Below, in pieces: positions 36,214-45,515 of a DNA stretch of 64,000 nucleotides. How positions within the stretch are numbered: position 1 is the first letter of the stretch; every line of letters begins with the position of its first letter. The position numbers and the translations under genes were made by a program. The stretch lies in contig NZ_CP039249.1 in the NCBI RefSeq assembly GCF_004795835.1, forward strand, positions 3,199,001 through 3,263,000, read 5' to 3'. This DNA comes from Sphingomonas sp. PAMC26645 (lineage in GTDB: Bacteria > Pseudomonadota > Alphaproteobacteria > Sphingomonadales > Sphingomonadaceae). The notes beneath the pieces are model-generated. The model was not told the origin of the DNA. It worked only from the letters and a program-made list of their open reading frames with translations, and did no database searches.

Positions 36214-38100
36214 CTACCCGAACATCCGCTTCATCGACCGCTCGAGCATCACGAACTGCCACAAGGTCCGACCGTGCTCCGCACGCCCCATCCGGTGCTC
36301 GTCGGCGATCCGAGCGATCGTCGCCATGTCGAACCACCCCGTCTCGCCTAGCGTGCGCGACTTGGCGAGCGCGGTCGCCTCGCCTGCCAGTGCGCCACGA
36401 AACCACGCGCTGATCGGCGTCACGAAGCCCATCTTCTGGCGATAGAGGATGTCGCGCGGCAGATACGGCTCCATCGCTTTCTTCATCAGCCATTTGCCCT
36501 CGCCGTGCCGCAACCGCATGGTCGCCGGCAGCGTCGCGCAGAACTCGATCAGGCGGTGGTCGAGCAACGGTTCGCGCGCTTCGAGGCCGACTGCCATGCT
36601 GGTCCGATCGACCTTGGTCAGGATGTCGCCGGGCAGCCAATGCTTGATGTCGGCATATTGCGCGCGGTCGATCGCGTCGCGCGCGGGCGCGTTCGCCATA
36701 GTCGCGACATAGCGATCCTCGGCACGGTACCCGCCAAGCTTCGCGCGCGCGCCGGCGTTGAACAACTGCGCGCGGAGTTCGGGCGTAGTGACGCCGACCG
36801 ACCGCGCATAGGCCTCGCCGCCGCCTTGCGCGAGCGCGAGTAGCGTCGACTTCGCGCGAAGCGGTCGCGGCGCCCAGTCGGCCTTCGGATACCAGCGGCC
36901 GAGCGTCCCGAAGACGTCGGCGCGGAGATGCGACGGCAGCAAGCCGCGGACGCGCTCTTCGACCGACTGGAACTTGTAGCGGCGATATCCGGCGAGCGCT
37001 TCGTCCGCCCCATCTCCGGACAGCGCGACGGTGACGCTCTCGCGGGCAAGCGCGCAGACCTGATAGGTGGCGAGCGCGGAGGCGTCCGCAAAGGGCTCGT
37101 CGAAGCTCGCGACCAGCGTGTCGATCAGCCCGAAATCACCCGACTGGACGACGCGCTCACGGTGATCGGTGGCAAAGCGGCGCGCGACGGTGTCGGCATA
37201 GCTGCGTTCGTCATGCCCGGCCTCGTCGAACCCGATCGTGCAGGTGCGGACCGCCTTGGGGCTCGCCTCGGCCATCAACGCGACGACCGCGGAGCTGTCC
37301 ACCCCGCCCGACAAGAACGCACCCAGCGGCACGTCGGCGACCATCCGCGACCGCACGCCCGCGCGCATCCGGTCGACCAGTTCCTCGCCCAGAGCCTTGG
37401 CCGAGCCGGTCGCGCGGTTGGAGAAATCGATGTCCCACCATTTGCGCGGCTGCGGCACCGACTTGCCACGCTCGACCAGCAGAAAATGCCCAGCCGCCAG
37501 CTTCTTGACGCCCGCGACCATGCAGGAATCGTCGGGCACGTACCCGAATGCCAGGTAGTCCTCGACCGCGCCGAGATCCGGCACGCGGCGGAGTTGCGGA
37601 TGCGCGAGCAGGCCCTTCAACTCAGAGGCGAACGCCAGCGACCCGTCAGCCAGCTCGACATAATGAAGCGGCTTCACGCCCATCCGGTCGCGCGCGAGGA
37701 ACAGCGTGTGCGCGGCGGTATCGTGGATCGCGAAAGCGAACATGCCGTTCAGCCGGTCGAGCATCGACGGCCCCCAGGCGCGCCACGCGTGCAGCAGGAC
37801 TTCGGTGTCGCCGGACGTCCGGAAGATCGCGCCCTTGGCGGCTAATTCGTCGCGCAGTTCGACGAAGTTATAGATCTCGCCGTTGTAGGTGATCGTGAGT
37901 GTGCCATCGGACATCGGCTGCGGCGAGCCTTCGAGGTCAATGATCGACAGGCGGCGATGGCCGAGACCGACGCCCGGCGCAGTCCAGATGCCGTCGCCGT
38001 CGGGGCCACGATGCGACAGTGCGGCGATCATCGCGTGGACGCGGTTCGGGTCGACCGGCTTCGGGGTACCGGGGTGGAAGATCCCGGCGATGCCGCACAT
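36214..38100 (-). CDS. XrtA-associated amidotransferase (asparagine synthase type)
   Basis: This 628-aa glutamine-dependent amidotransferase has the N-terminal nucleophile Cys2 (MCGIAGIF), the GATase motifs SHRGPDGDG and NGEIYNF, and a synthase domain with FLSGGVDSSAVVALM and SGDGADEALAGYRRYKF. In exosortase A loci this subfamily is thought to amidate an exopolysaccharide sugar acid rather than make free asparagine. Its ATG immediately follows the stop of xrtA. It is the last gene of the long minus-strand EPS operon. Confidence 0.85.
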   Translation of the reverse strand: MCGIAGIFHPGTPKPVDPNRVHAMIAALSHRGPDGDGIWTAPGVGLGHRRLSIIDLEGSPQPMSDGTLTITYNGEIYNFVELRDELAAKGAIFRTSGDTEVLLHAWRAWGPSMLDRLNGMFAFAIHDTAAHTLFLARDRMGVKPLHYVELADGSLAFASELKGLLAHPQLRRVPDLGAVEDYLAFGYVPDDSCMVAGVKKLAAGHFLLVERGKSVPQPRKWWDIDFSNRATGSAKALGEELVDRMRAGVRSRMVADVPLGAFLSGGVDSSAVVALMAEASPKAVRTCTIGFDEAGHDERSYADTVARRFATDHRERVVQSGDFGLIDTLVASFDEPFADASALATYQVCALARESVTVALSGDGADEALAGYRRYKFQSVEERVRGLLPSHLRADVFGTLGRWYPKADWAPRPLRAKSTLLALAQGGGEAYARSVGVTTPELRAQLFNAGARAKLGGYRAEDRYVATMANAPARDAIDRAQYADIKHWLPGDILTKVDRTSMAVGLEAREPLLDHRLIEFCATLPATMRLRHGEGKWLMKKAMEPYLPRDILYRQKMGFVTPISAWFRGALAGEATALAKSRTLGETGWFDMATIARIADEHRMGRAEHGRTLWQFVMLERSMKRMFG

Positions 38101-39576
38101 CTAGCGCATCCCCGCGGCGTGATCGGCGACCGGCGCGATCGGGCCGAGCGCCGCGAGGAAGCGCGCGATCGGACGCGCGTCGGCTCCCTCGACCGAAAGG
38201 TGGATCGCCACCGCGCCTTGCGGCCCCCCGAGCAACCGCGCCTTCATCGTCTCGATCTTCACCAGCGTTTCGTCCTGCGTGGTCGTGTCGCCGACCCGGT
38301 ACCACGTCGCGACGATCCGCTCTACGGGTCCGGGCGCGGTGATCCGCATGACGCTGCCACCCGCAATTTCGGGCAGGTCGGCGACGCGGACCCAGCGATC
38401 TTCCTCGCGCAGGACGCCGGTACCGTAGGCGATCAGTTCCTTGCCCTCGTGCTGGCTGCCGAACACCGCGACGCTCATGTCGACTCGCGCGCCGGTCGCG
38501 TCGGCGTAGCGGCCGAACAGATAATGGTCTGCGCCGGGGTAATAGGGGGTCCACGGCGCGCGCGTGCTGACGGGAACGCGGTGCCAGCCGGCAATCTCAG
38601 GCAGGTCGATATGCGCGGGAAGTGGCTGTGCGCGACCGGCGATCGCCGCGCTCCACGCCGGGAACACCGCGAACGTGGTGAGAGCGAGTGCGGTCGCAAT
38701 GGCTAGATCGGTCCGGTTGCGTGGTGTCGCCTGGAGCTTCGCCGGATCGAACGCGGGGTCGTCCGGCCCGCGGTCGAACCAGCGCCAGCCAATCGCCATC
38801 ACGCCCGCCATGACCAGCGCGAAGAACACCCAGCCATAGACGATATGATCGATCCCGGTGGCCGCCTCGACCGAAGTGAGGTCCGCCGCCCAGATTGTCC
38901 CGAACGCGCGGAAGCCATTGGCGATGACCGGCACGACGACGGACACGACGAGGAACACTGCGCGCCGCCTCCACGACACGAAGCAGAGGTTGGCGACGAG
39001 CACCCCGAACGCGAACATCGCGATGACGAACTTCGCGCCCGAACATGCCTCGGCCACCTCGAAATAATAGCGCCCGGCGTGGATCAGCACGCCGTCGACC
39101 ACTGCCGGCACGCCGACGAGGTGGAGCAGCGGCATGACGATCGCAACCGTGACGGTCTGCAGCGGCGGTTCGAGACCTTCGCCGAACGGTACGAGGAAAA
39201 ACGCGTAGGCGAGCGGGAAGAGCAGCCCGCGCGCGACGTTGGGGCCGAGGATCGTCACGACCGCACCTTGCAGCATCATGACGAGCCCCAGCTGGCGCGC
39301 GAATCCGACGGAAGCAGCGTCGCCCATCAGCCAGCCGCCGCCCCCGATAGCGATGAGCGCGAGGCCGGGCCACCAACCGGTCGGGGTTAGTTGCGCCAGT
39401 TCGGCACGACGTTGCCAGACGAGCCATGCGATCACCGGGCCGATGAAGAGGCAGTGGCCGAAGGTGGTGCTGGTCCACCAGATATGCGCGAGATCGGCAA
39501 CGTCGCTTCGGAATGTCAGGAGTATCAGCGCCGCGACGACCGCGAGCGCGATACCGTGGCGACGCCATACGGTCAT
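38101..39576 (-). CDS. xrtA: exosortase A with C-terminal EpsI domain
   Basis: This 491-aa membrane protease/transpeptidase is predicted to recognise PEP-CTERM tails. The catalytic Cys178 (EACSGAK), Arg223 (NGFRAFG) and His244 (GIDHIVYGW) of exosortases are in place within eight or so membrane helices. After residue 300 a periplasmic EpsI-type domain follows (DLPEIAGWHRVPV, VDMSVAVFGSQHEGKELIAY), as usual for XrtA. Its start overlaps the stop of the glycosyltransferase gene (ATGA), and its stop abuts the amidotransferase start. Confidence 0.9.
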   Translation of the reverse strand: MTVWRRHGIALAVVAALILLTFRSDVADLAHIWWTSTTFGHCLFIGPVIAWLVWQRRAELAQLTPTGWWPGLALIAIGGGGWLMGDAASVGFARQLGLVMMLQGAVVTILGPNVARGLLFPLAYAFFLVPFGEGLEPPLQTVTVAIVMPLLHLVGVPAVVDGVLIHAGRYYFEVAEACSGAKFVIAMFAFGVLVANLCFVSWRRRAVFLVVSVVVPVIANGFRAFGTIWAADLTSVEAATGIDHIVYGWVFFALVMAGVMAIGWRWFDRGPDDPAFDPAKLQATPRNRTDLAIATALALTTFAVFPAWSAAIAGRAQPLPAHIDLPEIAGWHRVPVSTRAPWTPYYPGADHYLFGRYADATGARVDMSVAVFGSQHEGKELIAYGTGVLREEDRWVRVADLPEIAGGSVMRITAPGPVERIVATWYRVGDTTTQDETLVKIETMKARLLGGPQGAVAIHLSVEGADARPIARFLAALGPIAPVADHAAGMR

Positions 39577-40859
39577 GCCGAAAGGCCGAGCAGCGCGTCC
39601 AGCGGCGCGAGGCGGGCGTCCCAGCCATAGCGGCGGATGACCTGCGCGCGGGCGGACTGGCCGAGCGTTGCCGCGGTGTCGGGGGCTTCAAGCAGGTCGC
39701 AGATGCGGTCGGCGAACTCCTGTGCGGTCATGGCTACCCGGATCGTGCCGGCATGATCGATGCCCTCGGCCGCGGCTGTCGACGTGACGACGGGTCGGGC
39801 CATCGCCATCGCCTCGAGCACCTTGTTCTGGATGCCGCGCGCGAGTTTCAGCGGGGCGACGCAGACGTCCGCAGTAGCGAGCCAGCCTCGCACGTCGTCG
39901 ACTGCGCCGGTGACGGTGACGTGATCGTTCGCGAGCGCCTGGACGGCCGCAGTCGGCGCGCGGCCGACGATCGCGAAGTGAGCGGGGTGGCGCTCGCGGA
40001 CGAGCGGGAGGATGTCGCGTGCGAACCACGTCACCGCGTCGATGTTGGGGCGGTAGTCCATCTGGCCGGTGAAGACGATGAAAGGCGAACCACTTAACGG
40101 CTCCCCCCCGGTGGAGGCCGGGGTCCAGTGGGGGGACGTCGGTAACGACGGATTGCGCTCCGTTACAGCGACCTCTCCAACTGGGCCCCGGCGTTCGCCG
40201 GGGTGGTGGCTGCCGGTAAGTTTGGTAAACTCAGCCGCCGGATCGAACTTCGCCGAATCGATGCCGTTCTCGACCGCAATGATCCGCCCGGTCGCCCCGC
40301 CCTCCCGGAACAACGCAGCCTCCGCGTCGCTGACGAACAGGCTGGCCGACACCCTGCCCGCTACCTCACGTTCGAACGCGCCGAGTAGCCGAGCCTCGCG
40401 GCGCATCATCCACCGCATCGGGCCCCACGCGTCGTCGGCAAACCCAGCAAACTTGGCGGAGTCGACGTCGACGAAGTCCATGACGACCGGCGGACCGCCA
40501 ACCGGCAAATACTGCGCCATTTGACCGGAGAAGCAGTAGACTGCGCTTACCTGGGGCAAGACGCGATCGACAGCACCTTGCATCGCCGCCGCCGCAAAGG
40601 CGGTTAGCGAGACCGGCTTACCGGTCGCGAGCGCTTCGACCGCAGCACGCTGCTGCGACTTCTGACGCGGCAGGATCGTGCAGCTTGCCAGCATATCGGT
40701 GAACGCCGCAGGCGGATCGAAGTCGGTTTCGTCGTCGGCGAACGCTACCAGATGCACCGGCGTTCGCGTCGCCAGATACTGGAGGATGTGGAAACTGCGG
40801 ATCTTGTCGCCGCGGTCGGGCGGAAATGGGACGCGGTGCGCGAGGAAGAGCAGGCTCAC
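39573..40859 (-). CDS. XrtA-associated glycosyltransferase with repeat insert
   Basis: This 428-aa GT4-type glycosyltransferase resembles the TIGR03087 group of PEP-CTERM loci. The N-terminal VSLLFLAHRVPFPPDRGDKI and the C-terminal donor-binding half (IVFTGQMDYRPNIDAVTWFA, then LARGIQNKVLEAMAMARPVV) are typical. Residues about 217-254 are encoded by a family A palindromic repeat and look like a low-complexity linker between the two Rossmann halves. The GTG start overlaps the stop of the FemAB gene (GTGA); an upstream ATG in frame lies inside that gene and is less likely. Confidence 0.85.
   Translation of the reverse strand: MSLLFLAHRVPFPPDRGDKIRSFHILQYLATRTPVHLVAFADDETDFDPPAAFTDMLASCTILPRQKSQQRAAVEALATGKPVSLTAFAAAAMQGAVDRVLPQVSAVYCFSGQMAQYLPVGGPPVVMDFVDVDSAKFAGFADDAWGPMRWMMRREARLLGAFEREVAGRVSASLFVSDAEAALFREGGATGRIIAVENGIDSAKFDPAAEFTKLTGSHHPGERRGPVGEVAVTERNPSLPTSPHWTPASTGGEPLSGSPFIVFTGQMDYRPNIDAVTWFARDILPLVRERHPAHFAIVGRAPTAAVQALANDHVTVTGAVDDVRGWLATADVCVAPLKLARGIQNKVLEAMAMARPVVTSTAAAEGIDHAGTIRVAMTAQEFADRICDLLEAPDTAATLGQSARAQVIRRYGWDARLAPLDALLGLSA
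40101..40207. repeat. palindromic repeat, family A copy 3, inside a coding sequence
   Basis: Arms CCCCCCCGGTGGAGGCCGGG with GTCCAGTGG, and CCAACTGGGCCCCGGCG with TTCGCCGGGGTGG, enclose a middle containing GTAACGACGGATTGCGCTCC. This copy lies in frame inside the glycosyltransferase gene and is translated through. Confidence 0.85.
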
Positions 40860-41893
40860 CCCAGGCCTCGGGAAATCCACGGTCCTGCTGCGTTGGCCGC
40901 CCATAGCGGAACCTTCTTCCACGTCCGCACCATCAGCGCGTATTTGGGGTTCAGCGGGTTCACCTCGCGCGCCGGCCCGTTGCTGCGCTTGGCGTAGAGC
41001 CGCGGTTCGGGCATGAATCCCCAGTTCTTCTTGAACGCCGCCGCCCCCGTGCCGGTCTTCGAACGGCCAAAGTCGAACCGCGTGCAGCCCCGCGCGCGCG
41101 CATGCGCCATCAGTGCGAAATACATCCGGTCATTGGCGCGCAGTCCTCGCGCGGCATCAGTCCCGCCGCCCCAATAGGGAAAGACGGTACCGTTGAAATA
41201 CAGGCTCAGGACGCTAGCTACCGCGCGGCCTTTGTGTCGAACGGTGAGAACATCGACGTCCATCATGCTCGCGACGCAGCGGAAAAGCTTGGCGGGAAAA
41301 ACAGGTGTACCGAGATTGCGAACCGACTCCGCATAAACGCGGTAATGCTCGGCGAGCAGTTTCCGATCGTTGCCGATGACGATTTCAAGGTCGAAGCCAA
41401 GCGCCCGACGGACTTCGGCACGCTGCTTTCGAGGGATCGCGAGCAGTTCCGCATCGTCGTCCGCGGCCAGATCTCGAACGAAGCCGAGATAGCTGGTGTC
41501 ATCGCTATCCCAGCCGCTCGGCGCAGGACCGCCGCGCAGTTCTACCGAAGGGCAGCCGATCCGCAGCGCGACGTTCCAAGCCCCCGCCGACAGCGATTCG
41601 ACCGCGCCACCCAAGATGCCGCCATCGACGCCGAACCCGGTCGACACCAGCGCACGCCCGAACAGCGGCGAACGCATCTCGGTCAACGGCAGCACGCCGT
41701 CGATCACGCCTCCATTCTCCGACACCAAATAGTGCGCACGCTGGCCGCAACCATCCTGCACCGCGAGGCTCCACGCTGGCAGGTGGAACGGCGTAGCACC
41801 GTCGCTAGCCTCGACGAACGCCGTGACCCGCTCACATTCGGCCGGATCGCGAAGATCGACTTCGCGCACGCCGACAGGCATCGGCGCGGTCAC
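40856..41893 (-). CDS. XrtA-associated FemAB-like acyltransferase
   Basis: This 345-aa GNAT/FemAB-type protein is found in exosortase A clusters. The family's double-GNAT pattern is visible in FHLPAWSLAVQDGCGQRAHY, LAIPRKQRAEVRRALGFDLE and the late LRANDRMYFALMAHARARGC with FDFGRSKTGTGAAAFKKNWG. It presumably transfers an acyl or aminoacyl group during EPS building. The GTG start overlaps the deacetylase stop by four bases (GTGA), and its own stop overlaps the glycosyltransferase start. An alternative longer frame upstream lies within the deacetylase gene. Confidence 0.85.
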   Translation of the reverse strand: MTAPMPVGVREVDLRDPAECERVTAFVEASDGATPFHLPAWSLAVQDGCGQRAHYLVSENGGVIDGVLPLTEMRSPLFGRALVSTGFGVDGGILGGAVESLSAGAWNVALRIGCPSVELRGGPAPSGWDSDDTSYLGFVRDLAADDDAELLAIPRKQRAEVRRALGFDLEIVIGNDRKLLAEHYRVYAESVRNLGTPVFPAKLFRCVASMMDVDVLTVRHKGRAVASVLSLYFNGTVFPYWGGGTDAARGLRANDRMYFALMAHARARGCTRFDFGRSKTGTGAAAFKKNWGFMPEPRLYAKRSNGPAREVNPLNPKYALMVRTWKKVPLWAANAAGPWISRGLG

Positions 41894-42750
41894 GCCAGTC
41901 GCGCCGCTTCGCGTGCTACGACAGTGTCCACACGGCCCCAATCGTGCCGGCCAAGCAGTCCGCGCAACTTGCCGGCCATCGCCCCGAGCCGCGAGTAATG
42001 ACGAATCTTCGACCGCATCGGTGCCGCGTCGACCCGCGGCTGCGACGGATCGATTTCCCACGGGTGAAAATAAAACATCGCCGGGCGGTCTTCGCGATTG
42101 ACCTGCCGCACCGCGAGATCGGTGATCGCCGCCGGGAGCAGCCGAAAGAATCCGCCCCCGGTCGCCAGCTTGCGCTCGCCGAACTTGGCGACCGTCACCG
42201 GGACTTCGATCAAGGCGCTGTCCGCGAGCGGCTTGAACCCGTAGCGCGGCGCATCGAGCCAGCCGTAATGATCATGCTTCACCGGAGCGACGCTCGAGGA
42301 ATAGGCATAGCCCGCCTCGGCAAGTTCGACGTGCGCCCAAGGCGTGCGCTGGTCGATCGAGAAGCTCGGTGCGCGGTAGCCGGTGACCTTCGCCCCCGCC
42401 GCGTCCTCGATCGCCGTCCGAGCACGTGTGAGGTCGGCGCGAAACACGTCCGGCGTCATCGTGAAGACACGCTGGTGATCCCAGCCATGGCTGGCGATCT
42501 CGTGTCCGGCGTTGACGATGCGGCGGATCAGGGCGGGGTAGCGGTGGGCTACCCAGCCTAACGTGAAGAACGTTGCCTTCGTGTCGCGCTCGGCGAACAG
42601 GGCCAGGACGGCGTCGGTATTGGCCTCGACGCGCGGCTGGAGCGAGTCCCAGTCGGCCTTGTCGATCACCTTTTCGAACGCGCCGACCTGGAACCAGTCC
42701 TCAACATCGACGGACATGCCATTGATAACGGGGCCATTGAGAACAGGCAT
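41890..42750 (-). CDS. XrtA-associated polysaccharide deacetylase
   Basis: This is a 286-aa NodB-homology deacetylase. Active-site pieces are present: SVDVEDWFQVGAF near the N-terminus, ATFFTLGWVAHRYP, the metal-ligand pair in AGHEIASHGWDHQ, GYRAPSFSID, and a late MFYFHPWEIDP. It should remove acetyl groups from a nascent exopolysaccharide in the periplasm. It begins one base after the stop of the XrtA ATPase gene; an ATG 12 bases upstream (inside that gene) is an alternative start. Confidence 0.85.
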   Translation of the reverse strand: MPVLNGPVINGMSVDVEDWFQVGAFEKVIDKADWDSLQPRVEANTDAVLALFAERDTKATFFTLGWVAHRYPALIRRIVNAGHEIASHGWDHQRVFTMTPDVFRADLTRARTAIEDAAGAKVTGYRAPSFSIDQRTPWAHVELAEAGYAYSSSVAPVKHDHYGWLDAPRYGFKPLADSALIEVPVTVAKFGERKLATGGGFFRLLPAAITDLAVRQVNREDRPAMFYFHPWEIDPSQPRVDAAPMRSKIRHYSRLGAMAGKLRGLLGRHDWGRVDTVVAREAARLA

Positions 42751-42751
42751 T

Positions 42752-43825
42752 TCAGGCAGCATCGTGCCAGGCGGCCACACCGCGGATGGGTGCGTATTCC
42801 GGCTTGGTATCGTCGCCCTCGACCCAGTCGACCAGCAGCGTCAGGACGCGACGTAGCGCCTTGTCCTGCATGTCCACCCGCGCCTCGAGTTCAGCGAGCC
42901 GCTCCTCGACCGCAGGATCGGTGATCGGCGTGTCGACACGCGGCGTGGACACGGGTTCGCGCGGTTCGTGCGCGTTATGCGCACCTTTTCCCCGGTCCTG
43001 CGCGATCATTGGCAGGTCGCCCTCAAGGTCACGTTGCACCGCCCGCACCGTATCGCCGTCGATCACCGTCAAGTCGTCGATCGCCGCGTGCAGCATCACC
43101 CGCCCGGCAAGCTGGTTCAGGCGACGCGGCACACCCGCCGACCCGGTGAAGAACGCCGCGAACGCATCCTCGGTAAAATCGGGGTTCCCCGTCCAGCCGA
43201 CCACCGTCAGGCGGTGCGCGAGATAGTCGGAGACCTCATGCTCCTCCATCGGATCGAGATGGTGGATCGCGATCACGCGCTGGCGGAGCTGTTCGAGACG
43301 CTCCGAGCCGTGGAGCCGGTCGCGGAACTCGGGCTGTCCGAGCAGGACGATCTGCAGCAGCGCGTGGCCGCCCGCCTGGAAGTTCGACAGCATCCGCAGT
43401 TCTTCGAGCGCATCGACGGGCAAGGCCTGCGCCTCGTCGACGATCAGCAGCGTCCGCTTGCCGGTGCGCGCGACCGCGTGCAGCCCGCGCTCGATCGCGG
43501 TGAGCAGTTCGGCCTTGCTCAGCCCAGCCGGATCGACTTGCAGGTCGGTAGCGACGATCCGGAGCAGATCGTCCGCCTCGATCGCGGTCGAGACGAGCTT
43601 GATCGCGTTCAGGCGCTGAAGGTCGATCGTGTCCATCAGGTGACCGACGAGCGTCGTCTTGCCCGCGCCGATATCGCCGGTGATGACGATGAAGCCCTCG
43701 CCCTGCGCCAGACCATAGCCGAGATACGCCATCGCCTTGCGGTGGGTGCCGGTCTCGAACCAGAATTTGGGATCGGGGGTGAGCTGGAAAGGCCGACCCG
43801 TCAGTCCATAATGTTGATCGTACAT
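42752..43825 (-). CDS. XrtA-associated AAA ATPase
   Basis: This 357-aa ATPase resembles the TIGR03015/ExeA-like group of PEP-CTERM loci. It has an N-terminal MYDQHYGLTGRPFQLTPDPK segment, Walker A in GDIGAGKTTLVGHLM, Walker B in LLIVDEAQAL, and sensor motifs around VLLGQPEFRDRL and VPRRLNQLAGR. A predicted coiled coil (AELEARVDMQDKALRRVLTL) sits near the C-terminus. It may regulate or energise EPS assembly. The ATG is 13 bases after the outer-membrane protein gene's stop. Confidence 0.85.
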   Translation of the reverse strand: MYDQHYGLTGRPFQLTPDPKFWFETGTHRKAMAYLGYGLAQGEGFIVITGDIGAGKTTLVGHLMDTIDLQRLNAIKLVSTAIEADDLLRIVATDLQVDPAGLSKAELLTAIERGLHAVARTGKRTLLIVDEAQALPVDALEELRMLSNFQAGGHALLQIVLLGQPEFRDRLHGSERLEQLRQRVIAIHHLDPMEEHEVSDYLAHRLTVVGWTGNPDFTEDAFAAFFTGSAGVPRRLNQLAGRVMLHAAIDDLTVIDGDTVRAVQRDLEGDLPMIAQDRGKGAHNAHEPREPVSTPRVDTPITDPAVEERLAELEARVDMQDKALRRVLTLLVDWVEGDDTKPEYAPIRGVAAWHDAA

Positions 43826-43838
43826 AAGCTGCTCGCCT

Positions 43839-45515
43839 TCAGAACTGGTACCGCGCACCGATCAGCGCCTGCGCCGACCAGTCGCTGTCGAGGTCGCCGA
43901 CCTTGAAGCTGTAAAGCCCGAGCGACGCGGTGGTGCCGAGACGCCCGAAATTATGAAAATATGTCCCCGTCCCGCCGTAAGACCACACGCCGGTATCGCC
44001 GGTGATGTCGTCGACGCCGCTGTCGTAATAATTGACGAACAGGTCGGCGTTGACGCCGGAAACCGGGGTCAGCCTGCGCGTGTAGAATAGCTGGCCGTAA
44101 TAGCTTTCATCATCGAGACCCGCGACGACCAAGCCGGGCGCGAGCCGCGGCGCATAGAGCTTGCGATTGGCGTAGCCGATGCCCGCGCCCCAGGTGGAGC
44201 GCCCGCGCGTGGCGGAGATCACGCCGTCGATCCCGCGTGCGCGGTAGCTGGCGGTCGAGATCGACTGGAAAACGTCGTTGAGGCACCCGCCCGGTTGCGC
44301 ACCGGTGGAGCCGAACACGCAGCCATTGAATTGCTGCCCGAAACCCTGCTGGTTGCCGCTCAGGAAGCTGGTCGGCAAATTGCCGATACCGGTCCGGAGC
44401 TGACGGCCGAAGGTCTGCACGCCGTCATACACGTTGACCGCGAGGCCGACGGAGTCCGATGCCTGATAGGTCGCAGTGCCGGTGTAGCTGAGCGATCCGT
44501 AGCGGCGCCCGACATGCCCCTCCACCGAGGTCCGGCGATTGGGCCGCCAGACGACACCGGCGTCGTAATAGATGCCGTCGGTGCGATAGGCGACGCGGCG
44601 CGGCGATGCCTCGTTGGTGACGAAGCGACCGTCGCGATCGAGCACGGGCGTGCCGGTCGCGTCGACGACCGGATCCTTCTGGCTCGTCTCGATCTTCTCG
44701 TAACCGACGCCGGCGGTGAGCGCGACATAGGGCGAGATCGGCTGGAGTATGTCGCCGCGGCCGTAATAGCCCTCGTAACGCTGCTTCAACTGGCTGGCGG
44801 TCTCGCGGTCGTAAGCGCCGCTGACCGTGAGCCCGAACGGCGCGATCGCACCGGGGCGCACCGAGGCGCTGGCGGTCACGGTGTTGCCGATCGAATCGTC
44901 GTAATAGTCGAGCCGTTGCCCGCCCAGGCCCGCATCGCCGAACGTCGGCGTATCGACCTTGGTATAGCCGAGCCGGTAGTTCGCGTTCAGCGTCACCGGG
45001 CCGGCGTTGCTGGTGAAGCTGGGGCCGGCATAGACCGAATAGATCTGGCTGACGTTGCTGACATTGCCGACGAGGACGCCAGGTGCCGCGCCGCGGATAT
45101 CGGAGCGCGACCGCGTGGCGATACCGGCGGCCTCCAGCGTGAGGTTCGGCGTGACGCGGGCATCGACGCGCGCGAGGCCCGAATGGATGTCGTTGTCGCC
45201 GAGACGATCGCCCCAGCCGAATCGATGCTCGTACCGATAGCTGACTTGGCCCGAGATACGCTGGGTCTGGACCGCCGCGTCGATGCCGGCGGCGAGGCTG
45301 GTATAGGTCAGCACGTCGCCGCCGTTGAGATCGGCGGACAGCGTCTGGTTTGCCTCGACATACGGATTGATCGTGACGCGGCGCGACGAATGCGCGGGTT
45401 GCGTCGGCAGATCAGCCTGCGCGACGACCGGCGTGGCGGGCAGTGCCGCGAGCACGCAACCGCCGGCGATCAACGCCAGCTTCCGCGCCATACACTTGGT
45501 GTGCAGTGTCCGCAT
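43839..45515 (-). CDS. XrtA-associated outer-membrane beta-barrel protein
   Basis: This 558-aa protein has a signal peptide (ARKLALIAGGCVLAALPATP before VVAQA) and many alternating strands rich in Tyr, Gly and aromatic residues, ending in a C-terminal Phe (ALIGARYQF), the outer-membrane barrel signature. It fits the TIGR03016 family of PEP-CTERM loci and may form the EPS exit pore. The ATG shares one base with the stop of the kinase gene (TGATG); a second ATG 24 bases in gives a tighter signal peptide. Confidence 0.85.
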   Translation of the reverse strand: MRTLHTKCMARKLALIAGGCVLAALPATPVVAQADLPTQPAHSSRRVTINPYVEANQTLSADLNGGDVLTYTSLAAGIDAAVQTQRISGQVSYRYEHRFGWGDRLGDNDIHSGLARVDARVTPNLTLEAAGIATRSRSDIRGAAPGVLVGNVSNVSQIYSVYAGPSFTSNAGPVTLNANYRLGYTKVDTPTFGDAGLGGQRLDYYDDSIGNTVTASASVRPGAIAPFGLTVSGAYDRETASQLKQRYEGYYGRGDILQPISPYVALTAGVGYEKIETSQKDPVVDATGTPVLDRDGRFVTNEASPRRVAYRTDGIYYDAGVVWRPNRRTSVEGHVGRRYGSLSYTGTATYQASDSVGLAVNVYDGVQTFGRQLRTGIGNLPTSFLSGNQQGFGQQFNGCVFGSTGAQPGGCLNDVFQSISTASYRARGIDGVISATRGRSTWGAGIGYANRKLYAPRLAPGLVVAGLDDESYYGQLFYTRRLTPVSGVNADLFVNYYDSGVDDITGDTGVWSYGGTGTYFHNFGRLGTTASLGLYSFKVGDLDSDWSAQALIGARYQF